A DNA stretch of 33,538 nucleotides from an uncultured Oscillospiraceae bacterium (GTDB taxonomy: Bacteria > Bacillota > Clostridia > Oscillospirales > Oscillospiraceae). The position numbers and the translations under genes are program-made. Position 1 is the first letter of the stretch. Each line of letters begins with the position of its first letter. The DNA is taken from NCBI GenBank assembly GCA_900754515.1, contig CAAEDD010000114.1, forward strand, positions 1-33,538, in the 5' to 3' direction. A model generated the notes under the pieces. It had not been told where the DNA came from and did no database searches. It saw only the letters and a program-made list of their open reading frames with translations. Below are positions 8,311-15,176 of this stretch, piece by piece.

Positions 8311-9193
8311 AAAAACTCCCGATTACGATTTCGAACAGAAGACCTACGGTACCAGTATATGGGGAGAGGCTTTTAAGCGCCTGCTCAGAAACAAGGCAGC
8401 CATAATCGGAGGCATCATCTTCCTGTGCGTGGTGATGGTTGCGATTTTTGCAGATGTGATAGCCCCATACGGCTATGAGGAGCAGTCTCTCCAGGAGCAG
8501 TATTTGCCCCCGTTCTCGGAAAATCATATCTTCGGTACAGATAATCTTGGCCGGGATATATTCAGCCGTGTAGTATACGGCGCCCGTCTCTCCCTGTCTG
8601 TCGGAATCGTCTCCGTGGCTATTGCCATGGTGGCAGGCATAATAATCGGCATTTTCTCCGGATACTGCGGAGGTATCGTTGACAATATCCTGATGCGTCT
8701 CATGGATATTCTGTTGGCAATTCCGGCCATACTTCTTGCAATATGCATTTCGGCAAGTCTGGGTTCCGGTCTGCTGAACCTGATGATAGCCGTGGGCATA
8801 AGCACTGTGCCAACCTACGCACGTATAGCCCGGGCATCAGTGATGATGACCAAGGGAGAAGATTTTATTGAGGCGGCCAGAGCTACCGGAGCCGGGCACA
8901 TACGTCTGGTTATCAAATACATTTCGCCAAATATTGTTGCGCCTCTGGTTGTCCAGGCCACTCTTGGGGTCGCTGTGGCGATAATTTCCACTGCTGCTCT
9001 GGGCTTTCTGGGCCTGGGCATACAGCCACCTCAGTCTGAATGGGGCACCATGCTTGCCAGTACTCGCAACTACATGCTCTCTTATCCCTATCTCTGCGTG
9101 TTCCCGGGCCTTGCCATCGCCATAACTATCCTGTCGCTGAACCTGTTGGGTGATGGGCTTCGGGATGCTCTTGACCCAAAGCTGAAGCAGTGA
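8303..9193 (+). CDS. ABC transporter permease, DppC/OppC family
   Basis: This is the second permease subunit, 296 residues, which pairs with the DppB-like protein. It starts with a cytoplasmic tail and a RLLRNKAAIIGG membrane entry. HIFGTDNLGRDIFSRVVYGA is a hallmark of the DppC family. The coupling loop contains EAARATGAGHIRLVIKYISP, and GFLGLGIQPPQSEWG lies near the C-terminus. The DppD-like ATPase gene starts nine bases after its stop. Confidence 0.94.
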   Translation: MSKKTPDYDFEQKTYGTSIWGEAFKRLLRNKAAIIGGIIFLCVVMVAIFADVIAPYGYEEQSLQEQYLPPFSENHIFGTDNLGRDIFSRVVYGARLSLSVGIVSVAIAMVAGIIIGIFSGYCGGIVDNILMRLMDILLAIPAILLAICISASLGSGLLNLMIAVGISTVPTYARIARASVMMTKGEDFIEAARATGAGHIRLVIKYISPNIVAPLVVQATLGVAVAIISTAALGFLGLGIQPPQSEWGTMLASTRNYMLSYPYLCVFPGLAIAITILSLNLLGDGLRDALDPKLKQ

Positions 9194-9202
9194 GGTGAGA
9201 AA

Positions 9203-10198
9203 ATGGCAGAAAAAATAATTTCCATCAAGGATCTTAGAATCCACTATGAATACCGGGATCGCTGTGTCAAAGCGGTGAACGGAATCAGCCTTGACACTGA
9301 GAAGGGCACTGTTACCGGCCTGGTGGGTGAAACCGGTGCCGGTAAGACCACCACTGCCCGCAGTATTATGCGTTTGCTGCCAAAACGGGTTGGACGCATA
9401 GTGGATGGCAGCATAATTTTTGACGGTCAAGATCTCACAAAAATCTCGGAAAAGGCCATGAGGCATATCCGGGGAGCCAAGATATCCATGATATTCCAGG
9501 ACCCCATGACCTCTCTCAACCCCGTGGAGACTGTGGGTGACCAGATAGCAGAAGTCATTAAGCTACACAACAATCTTGGATCAAAAGAGATCCATGCCAA
9601 GACCTGTGAGATGCTTCAGCTGGTGGGTATTCCGCCTGAGCGCTTCCACGAGTATCCCCACCAGTTTTCCGGAGGTATGAAACAGAGAATAGTCATTGCC
9701 ATGGCTCTGGCCTGCAACCCGGAACTCATAATTGCCGATGAGCCTACCACGGCTCTGGATGTCACCATTCAGGCCCAGGTGCTTGAACTGATGACTGAAC
9801 TTCAAAATCGCAGCGGGACCTCTGTACTGCTCATTACTCACGACATGGGTGTGGTTGCTCAGATGTGCGACCATGTGGCCGTGATGTATGCCGGGGAGAT
9901 AGTGGAGTACGGCAGTATCCGCCAGATAATGAAAGAAACCAAGCATCCCTACACCATAGGACTTTTTGGTTCACTTCCCAATCTCAACGAGGATGTGCAT
10001 CGCCTGGCAACTATAGAGGGGGCTATGCCGGACCCGGCAAATCTGCCTGAAGGCTGCAGCTTTGCGCCCAGATGCAAACAGGCTTGTGAAAAGTGCTTTA
10101 AACAGGATCCGCCCATTTATGAAGTCTGTCCAGGCCACCTGGTAAAATGTCATTTAGCCTGTGAGAAAGAGTCAGAGAAAGGAGGCAGCCAGGTATGA
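9203..10198 (+). CDS. ABC transporter ATP-binding protein, DppD/OppD family
   Basis: This 331-residue ATPase energises the importer at the inner face of the membrane. Walker A is GETGAGKTT (residues 42-50), the signature is FSGGMKQR, Walker B is LIIADEP followed by TTALD, and the switch His is in LLITHD. The C-terminal oligopeptide-transporter extension has clustered cysteines (CSFAPRCKQACEKCF), as seen in family members suspected of binding a metal or iron-sulfur cluster. The stop overlaps the next ATPase start by 4 bp (ATGA). Confidence 0.95.
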   Translation: MAEKIISIKDLRIHYEYRDRCVKAVNGISLDTEKGTVTGLVGETGAGKTTTARSIMRLLPKRVGRIVDGSIIFDGQDLTKISEKAMRHIRGAKISMIFQDPMTSLNPVETVGDQIAEVIKLHNNLGSKEIHAKTCEMLQLVGIPPERFHEYPHQFSGGMKQRIVIAMALACNPELIIADEPTTALDVTIQAQVLELMTELQNRSGTSVLLITHDMGVVAQMCDHVAVMYAGEIVEYGSIRQIMKETKHPYTIGLFGSLPNLNEDVHRLATIEGAMPDPANLPEGCSFAPRCKQACEKCFKQDPPIYEVCPGHLVKCHLACEKESEKGGSQV

Positions 10199-11154
10199 GC
10201 GATCCCATTGTTGAGGTGCAGAACCTGAAAAAATATTTCCCTGTCCCCAACGGTTATCTCCATGCCGTGGACAATGTTTCCTTTAAACTTGACGAGGGTA
10301 AAACACTGGGTGTTGTGGGAGAATCCGGCTGCGGCAAGAGCACTTTGGGACGAGTCATTCTCCATCTTCTGGAGCCTAGCTCCGGCAAGATATTTTATAA
10401 AGGAGAGGACATTTCCAAAGTCAGTTCACGCAAGCTCCATCAGCTGCGCCGGGAGATGCAGATCATTTTCCAGGATCCCTTCTCATCCCTTAACCCAAGA
10501 ATGACGGTTCAGGAGCTTATTTCCGAACCCCTGAAAATATACCGCCTCTATAAGGGCGAGGAACTGAACAAACGGGTGTCGGAAATAATGGATACTGTTG
10601 GCATAGCCCGCCGTTTTGGCAATGCCTATCCTCATGAGCTGGATGGCGGACGTCGTCAGCGCATAGGCATTGGCAGAGCCCTGGCTCTGGAACCCAGCTT
10701 CATTGTCTGCGACGAACCTGTCTCCGCACTGGATGTCTCAATTCAGGCCCAGGTCCTGAACCTGATGCAGGATCTTCAGGAGCAGAGAAATCTATCCTAC
10801 CTTTTCATTACCCATGATCTGTCCGTGGTGCGGCATATCAGCAATGACATCTGCGTTATGTATTTGGGACAGCTGGTAGAAAAGTCTGCCACCAAAGAGC
10901 TGTTTGAAAAACCACTGCACCCCTATACCCAGGCCCTATTGTCGGCCATACCTGTGGCAGACATTGATAAGCCCACCAAGCGCATAATGATGAAGGGAGA
11001 ACTAAGCTCCCCCATAAATCCCAAACCTGGATGCCGTTTTGCTGCCCGTTGCCCTTATGCCCATGAACAGTGCTTCAAAGATGAGCCTCCTCTGGTGGAA
11101 TACTCAGCGGGACATTTTGTGGCATGCCATAAGGTAGGACAGGCAAAAAACTGA
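10195..11154 (+). CDS. ABC transporter ATP-binding protein, DppF/OppF family
   Basis: This is the second ATPase subunit, 319 residues. Walker A is GESGCGKST (42-50), Walker B is FIVCDEPVSALD and the switch His is in FITHDLSVV. The ABC signature reads ELDGGRRQRIGIGRAL, with Asp where most relatives have Ser (LSGGQ), so this half of the dimer may hydrolyse ATP poorly. The C-terminal extension keeps the cysteines of the family (CRFAARCPYAHEQC). It is the last gene of the operon, followed by the palindromic terminator-like element at 11214. Confidence 0.95.
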   Translation: MSDPIVEVQNLKKYFPVPNGYLHAVDNVSFKLDEGKTLGVVGESGCGKSTLGRVILHLLEPSSGKIFYKGEDISKVSSRKLHQLRREMQIIFQDPFSSLNPRMTVQELISEPLKIYRLYKGEELNKRVSEIMDTVGIARRFGNAYPHELDGGRRQRIGIGRALALEPSFIVCDEPVSALDVSIQAQVLNLMQDLQEQRNLSYLFITHDLSVVRHISNDICVMYLGQLVEKSATKELFEKPLHPYTQALLSAIPVADIDKPTKRIMMKGELSSPINPKPGCRFAARCPYAHEQCFKDEPPLVEYSAGHFVACHKVGQAKN

Positions 11155-11213
11155 AATTGAACTTAACTTATCTCACCAACAAATAATCACATGATATAGT
11201 TGACGTCAGTAAT

Positions 11214-11246
11214 AAAAAATGTGTCTCACCATGAGACACATTTTTT
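11214..11246. terminator. Perfect palindrome with A- and T-runs; bidirectional terminator and repeat-family member
   Basis: AAAAAATGTGTCTCA (11214-11228) and its exact complement (11232-11246) enclose a 3-base loop. The A-run and T-run make it a credible intrinsic terminator in both directions, between the rightward transport operon and the leftward DUF2130 gene. The core is the same as in the palindromes inside the ICE. Confidence 0.8.
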
Positions 11247-11355
11247 ATGTGGGAGAGGGTATGGTAGACTAGTATTTACATTGGTACGTCGAATATATGA
11301 ACATTATTTGCAGTGAATTGGGAAAGCTTGTGCTTATGTATTTTAAAGTGTACAC

Positions 11356-12738
11356 TTACTTAAGTTCATCAAACATTGCTCTGACACTGGGGGCGTTCTT
11401 TGTAAGTCTCTTGATGCTAAGCTCGTCTGCTTTTTTGTTAGCTAGTCGTAGATTGTTTTCAGAAGAAAGAAGTGCAGCTTTTATTTTTTGTAGATGGTCT
11501 ATAGATTTGTCAATTTCTTCTACTGCGGTTTGAAATTTCTCACTTGCTATTCGATAGTTACGGGCAAACCCTTCCTTAAACGCATTCATATTTTCCTCAA
11601 AATTGCGTATATCGACTTGCTGATTGCGGACAATTTGTAGTTCTTGCTTATAATGGAGGGCGTTTTGAGCTGCATTGCGCAGAAGTGTAATCATTGGAAT
11701 GAAGAACTGTGGGCGTATGACATACATTTTAGGATACTTGTAAGATACATCAACGATTCCGTTGTTATATAGCTCATTATCGATTTCAAGTAAAGAAACA
11801 AGGATTGCATACTCGCAACCTTTTTCGTTACGGTCTTTGTCCAGCTCCTTAAAGAAGTCCTCGTTTTTGTGCTTTGTAGCAGTTTTATCTGCCTCGTTTT
11901 TCATCTCAAACATGATAGAAATAAATTCTGTACCATCGCTACCACATTCTCGATATATGAAATCACCCTTGCTGCCTGTTCTGGCATCATTGTCTTTCTC
12001 AAAATAGGCATTAGGAAATGCAGTCATGCGAATTGAATTAAATTGCGTAAGACAATGCTGCTCCAGGCTCTCACCAATCATCTTAGTAGACTGGCGTGCT
12101 TTGAAATCCTTGTAGTATTCAATCTGCTCATCTTTGAGCTTAAGCTTTTCCTCGTATTGCTCCTGTAAGGCTTTTTCATTTAAACGGCTCTCAGTTTCTT
12201 TACTCTTAAGCTCTCCTTTTAGTTCAGCAATCTCGGTAGACTTTCGCGTAAGTTCCACATTTTTCTTCTCAACGGCTTCAGCTACGGCAAGTTTCTTTGC
12301 TGCCTCACTAGCGTCCATTTTAGCCTGTAGCTCAATGATTTTCTTGCTAAGTGCTGAGATCTCCTCATCCTTTTGTGCAAGACTTACTGAGTGAGCTTTT
12401 GCCTCCTTGGTAAATTCTTCGTTTTTCTTTTCTATTGCTTCAGAAACAGCAAGGTTTTTTGCCATTTCGCTTGCACTAAGCTTGGCTTGTAGCTCTGTAA
12501 TTTCCTGATTCTTAGCGGAAATCTCTGCGTCTTTTTTTGTTATGCTTGAAGCATGCTCTTTTTCCTCCTGTAACCGAAGCATCTCAAGCTCTTGCTCCCG
12601 TTGGGATTCCAACTCCTTTTTCCTACGGGTCAACTCTTTCTCAAATTCTTTATCGCGAACTTGCTGCGCAATTTGATCATAACCTGTTTCATCTACTTGA
12701 AATACTTGGCCACATTTGGGACATCTTATTTCTGGCAT
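11356..12738 (-). CDS. DUF2130 family protein: zinc ribbon, coiled coil, PD-(D/E)XK-like domain
   Basis: This 460-residue protein begins with a zinc-ribbon-like motif (CPKCGQVF; only one CxxC pair is visible). A long Glu/Lys-rich coiled coil covers about residues 25-210. The globular C-terminal half contains GSKGDFIYRE and then FEMKNE, a D...ExK arrangement that resembles the PD-(D/E)XK nuclease core. The coiled coil includes two near-copies of a segment of about 50 residues (EITELQAKLSASEMAK and IIELQAKMDASEAAKK). Function in the family is not established; a DNA-related role is a structural guess. It stands alone on the minus strand. Confidence 0.85.
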   Translation of the reverse strand: MPEIRCPKCGQVFQVDETGYDQIAQQVRDKEFEKELTRRKKELESQREQELEMLRLQEEKEHASSITKKDAEISAKNQEITELQAKLSASEMAKNLAVSEAIEKKNEEFTKEAKAHSVSLAQKDEEISALSKKIIELQAKMDASEAAKKLAVAEAVEKKNVELTRKSTEIAELKGELKSKETESRLNEKALQEQYEEKLKLKDEQIEYYKDFKARQSTKMIGESLEQHCLTQFNSIRMTAFPNAYFEKDNDARTGSKGDFIYRECGSDGTEFISIMFEMKNEADKTATKHKNEDFFKELDKDRNEKGCEYAILVSLLEIDNELYNNGIVDVSYKYPKMYVIRPQFFIPMITLLRNAAQNALHYKQELQIVRNQQVDIRNFEENMNAFKEGFARNYRIASEKFQTAVEEIDKSIDHLQKIKAALLSSENNLRLANKKADELSIKRLTKNAPSVRAMFDELK

Positions 12739-12850
12739 ATGGCAATACTCCTTCCAAAATTAGCATTTATAATTTTTTGTTTTACAGTATGAAAATAGCT
12801 TTAGTAAGCAACAAGGTGAAAATACCACAAAAACATGATTGTTACTGACG

Positions 12851-12970
12851 GCATATAGACCATCACTCATTACATCGATCATTTTTAAAACCAAATGAGC
12901 GATGACCTTCAACTTGTAAGGTTTTTAAGAACGGCAGTACGTTCTTCAAGTGTTGCCATCGAGCCGTCCA
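12851..12970 (-). pseudogene. Fragments of lost coding sequence, including a Fic-gene 5' end look-alike
   Basis: The 248 bp between DUF2130 and the HipB-like gene hold no intact gene. On the minus strand a relic reading LDGSMATLEERTAVLKNLTS ends in a stop, followed by an ATG with MIDVMSDGLY. The DNA around that ATG (about 12860-12896) matches the 5' end of the Fic pseudogene at 3483-3520 closely over roughly 36 bases. I read this as debris of a former Fic-type gene; the support is thin. Confidence 0.3.
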
Positions 12971-12986
12971 AAAAAACAATTATAGG

Positions 12987-13196
12987 TTATTCTCCCTTGT
13001 GCTCCTTGGGGCCGGGCACGGCCTGCCTGTTGAACATGGCCAGAGCCTGATTCACCTTGTCCATTCTAACTGTCTCTTTACCTTGCTCAAGCTCACGGAC
13101 AAAACGCAGTCCCAGGCCGGAGCGCAGGGCAAATTCCTCCTGAGTAAGTCCGGCCAGTTTTCTGTTCTCTTTAATAAACTTTGCAATTGGATTCAT
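12987..13196 (-). CDS. HipB/Xre-type HTH repressor (orphan antitoxin-like)
   Basis: This 69-residue protein is nearly all one helix-turn-helix: FIKENRKLAGLTQEEFALRS, then GLGLRFVRELEQGKETVRMD and KVNQALAMF, the typical HipB or y4mF-like pattern. GGAGGA precedes the ATG. HipB partners bind and inhibit HipA kinases encoded immediately downstream, but no hipA-like frame follows. Two matching palindromes lie upstream and are likely autoregulatory operators. Confidence 0.85.
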   Translation of the reverse strand: MNPIAKFIKENRKLAGLTQEEFALRSGLGLRFVRELEQGKETVRMDKVNQALAMFNRQAVPGPKEHKGE

Positions 13197-13227
13197 TTAC
13201 CAGCGTCCTCCATGTAGTGATGCATAT

Positions 13228-13290
13228 ATATTATACCCTTTAGGGTATAATATCAAGCCGACTTTAGAAAAATATACCCGATAGGGTGCA
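13228..13290. promoter_or_regulatory. Two operator-like palindromes upstream of the HipB-like gene
   Basis: Site 1 (13228-13253) has perfect 11-bp arms ATATTATACCC and GGGTATAATAT around TTTA. Site 2 (13273-13290) has TATACCC and GGGTGCA around GATA. The centres are 41 bp apart, about four helical turns. The shared TATACCC-N4-GGGT core suggests the HTH protein binds both cooperatively. The region also contains TATAAT-like sequence. Confidence 0.7.
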
Positions 13291-13431
13291 GATACTTAAA
13301 ACCCAACACCGCCAATAATACTGCTTGTGAGAACACAGGCGACATTATTATATAGATAATTCCATTAAATAATATAGCTTTCCCTTAAATTTGCTTGAAT
13401 TTTAATGGAAAGTAAACGGACTAAGATTAAG

Positions 13432-13455
13432 CATCTCTTCGGAGATGATTTTTTT
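13432..13455 (+). terminator. UUCG-tetraloop hairpin with T-run at the left end of the ICE
   Basis: CATCTC, TTCG, GAGATG and then a run of seven Ts form a compact intrinsic terminator. No rightward gene precedes it closely and it stands about 20 bases before the ribosome site of the first ICE gene, so it may be a leader attenuator or an insulator at the element boundary. The 284 bp between the HTH gene and the first ICE gene otherwise hold the two operators and a 10-bp inverted repeat (TTCCATTAAA at 13360-13369 and its complement at 13401-13410). Confidence 0.7.
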
Positions 13456-13483
13456 ATACCCATTTTGCCCATGAGAGGAGGTG

Positions 13484-13753
13484 ATGCACATATTTTTTTC
13501 CAACAGGGAGCACAGGGCCTTTGAGCGGATGATGCAGGAGAAGCCTGGGCATGACCACTACGACAGCGGCGTGGACGGGAAATACCCGGAGTGCCGCCGC
13601 TGCCTGTACCATCAGCCCTACCGCAGAGACCGCTTCTGCCGCTACACCCTCTGTCCCTTTGCCCCGGAGCGCAGCACAGTCAGAACACAAGAGGAGGTGA
13701 GGCAGGTAAAAGCCAACACAGGAATCAAATCAGAACAGGAGGTATCAAGTTGA
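13484..13753 (+). CDS. Small Cys-rich protein of the ICE, function unknown
   Basis: About 89 residues. The N-terminal part reads HIFFSNREHRAFERMMQ. A cysteine cluster follows (CRRCLYHQ then FCRYTLCPF), suggesting one metal-binding site. The ribosome site AGGAGG almost touches the ATG at 13484, and a GTG at 13481 lies inside it, so the start is uncertain. The stop overlaps the TTG start of the next gene by 4 bp (TTGA), which argues for coupled expression. I recognise the type as small proteins found near ICE surface cassettes but know no function. Confidence 0.65.
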   Translation: MHIFFSNREHRAFERMMQEKPGHDHYDSGVDGKYPECRRCLYHQPYRRDRFCRYTLCPFAPERSTVRTQEEVRQVKANTGIKSEQEVSS

Positions 13754-14082
13754 CCAAGAACATACCCAGAGGACACAGACAGTTTCTCATACTGCTCTGT
13801 GCCCTTTTGCTTTTCGGCCAGGTCTTCAGCCGCCCGGCCTACGCTGACGGCAGCAAGGACGTGGAGATAAGCTACACCGTGACGGAGGATATGCTGCCCA
13901 AGGCATCCCCCAGCCCCACGCCCAGCGCAACGCCCCACCCCGGCAAGGGTCAGCCGCCCAAGACCGGGGACGAATCCAATATCATGCTCTACGGCCTTAT
14001 CGCCTCCGGCAGTCTGCTGGCAGGCATAGGGCTGTTTTGCTATGTAAAGAACAAGGAAAGGACAGAATACACCGATGAATAA
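13750..14082 (+). CDS. Short LPxTG-like cell-wall-anchored surface protein
   Basis: About 110 residues: a signal peptide (hydrophobic FLILLCALLLFGQVF, cleavage probably near AYADG), a short mature segment DVEISYTVTEDM, and a Pro/Ser/Thr linker. The sorting signal follows: PPKTGDE (an LPxTG variant), a membrane segment and a charged tail. A sortase would join it to peptidoglycan or to a pilus; no sortase is in the window. The TTG start at 13750 is preferred because AGGAGG lies seven bases upstream and it begins the signal peptide. The mature stretch DVEISYTV resembles DMEVSYVV in the secreted protein two genes on. Confidence 0.75.
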   Translation: MTKNIPRGHRQFLILLCALLLFGQVFSRPAYADGSKDVEISYTVTEDMLPKASPSPTPSATPHPGKGQPPKTGDESNIMLYGLIASGSLLAGIGLFCYVKNKERTEYTDE

Positions 14083-14572
14083 GAAGAGCCTCATAAAATA
14101 CGGCGTGGCCGCCCTGGTGCTGGCGGCAGCGGCTATAGCCCTGGTGACGGTGGTGAGCATCAAGCCCATGGAAAAAGAGGAGGGCATGGGCCTCACCGTG
14201 GACCCCTATTCCGGCACCTACGTTGCAACGGAGAAGGCGGAGACTGAGGAGGACAGCGGCGGCATAGCCATACCCGGCTGGGGCAGCATACGCATAAAGG
14301 CCGGGGAGAAGCTGGTGGACGTAAACCTGGAAAACCCCGCAGACAACAAAGATTGCTACAACATGAGCTTCACCCTGTACCTTAAGGGGGAGACTGAGCC
14401 CCTGGCGGAAACCGGACTTATTCAGCCCGGGGAGAGCGCCCTGAAGCTGGAGCTGTCCCGCCCTATGGAGGCGGGGGAGTATGAGGCCACCGTCCACGTC
14501 CAGCCCTACCGCCTGCCGGACAACAGCCCCACCAACAACGCAGACATAGAGACGATACTTATAGTTGAATGA
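14075..14572 (+). CDS. Membrane-anchored extracellular protein of the surface cassette, unknown function
   Basis: 165 residues with an N-terminal uncleaved anchor (MNKKSLIKYGVAALVLAAAA) and an outside domain of beta-type composition. Its C-terminal half (MSFTLYLKGETEPLAETGLI, then GEYEATVHVQPY) looks like an immunoglobulin-like or accessory adhesin fold. It overlaps the preceding gene by 8 bp and is followed by the ribosome site of the next gene. No family assignment is possible from sequence alone. Confidence 0.75.
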   Translation: MNKKSLIKYGVAALVLAAAAIALVTVVSIKPMEKEEGMGLTVDPYSGTYVATEKAETEEDSGGIAIPGWGSIRIKAGEKLVDVNLENPADNKDCYNMSFTLYLKGETEPLAETGLIQPGESALKLELSRPMEAGEYEATVHVQPYRLPDNSPTNNADIETILIVE

Positions 14573-14591
14573 TTTAAGGAGGAATTCATAT

Positions 14592-15107
14592 ATGAAGAAA
14601 ATAATATCCGTAAGCCTGGTGCTGGCCATGATGCTGGCCCTGTCCGTCTCGGCCTTTGCCGCCACTCCCGCCTCCCAGGACATGGAGGTGAGCTATGTGG
14701 TGGACTCCAACTATGTCATAGTAATCCCCGACGGGGGTGACCTGGAGGTAGACCCTGACACCGGGGAGGGTGACATGGACATCGGTGTGAAGCCAGACTC
14801 GATCATCCCCGGAGACAAGGCCCTGCAGATGAGCGTCAACGCAGGCAAGCACTACGACGACTCCGGCAAGAGCTACCGGCTGCTCAACGGCACCGGCGGC
14901 CAGCTCCTGAACTATGTGCTGTCCTACAAGGGAGAGGTGAAGAACCCCAACTCCTCCGCCGGTTCCGTCATCCTGGAGACCCTGGACTCTGAGGCGGTAT
15001 ACCAGGGCTTTACCGGCAGCATAGGCGTGAAGGTGGGCACCGCCAAGGCCGCAGGCACCTATACCGACACCCTGACCTTCAGCTTCAAGATAATAGACAT
15101 CCAGTGA
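14592..15107 (+). CDS. Secreted beta-rich protein, WxL-like
   Basis: 171 residues. The ATG at 14592 has AAGGAGG well placed upstream and gives a clean signal peptide ending near SAFAATPAS; an ATG at 14565 would spoil it. The mature part holds VIVIPDGGDLEVDP, LQMSVNAGKHYDD, YVLSYKGEVKNP and AAGTYTDTLTFSFKI. The last motif is reminiscent of WxL and related surface proteins, whose final strands read AGTYT...T. The whole mature region is paralogous to the C-terminal domain of the InlB-repeat protein encoded next. A terminator follows. Confidence 0.8.
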   Translation: MKKIISVSLVLAMMLALSVSAFAATPASQDMEVSYVVDSNYVIVIPDGGDLEVDPDTGEGDMDIGVKPDSIIPGDKALQMSVNAGKHYDDSGKSYRLLNGTGGQLLNYVLSYKGEVKNPNSSAGSVILETLDSEAVYQGFTGSIGVKVGTAKAAGTYTDTLTFSFKIIDIQ

Positions 15108-15118
15108 GGTAAATAAAC

Positions 15119-15148
15119 TCAGCGCCCGGTTCTCCGGGCGCTGAATCA
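15119..15148 (+). terminator. Strong hairpin between the two paralogous surface genes
   Basis: An 11-bp stem (TCAGCGCCCGG at 15119-15129 with its complement at 15134-15144) has a TTCT loop. The tail is only moderately T-rich, so it may attenuate rather than stop transcription into the following gene. Confidence 0.65.
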
Positions 15149-15176
15149 TTATAATCCTATACATAAGGAGGTACAG

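Noticed and set aside
13591..13750. Longer start for the LPxTG-like protein (ATG at 13591)
   Set aside because: The extension is Pro-rich antisense-like sequence overlapping the Cys-rich gene; the TTG at 13750 has AGGAGG and begins the signal peptide.
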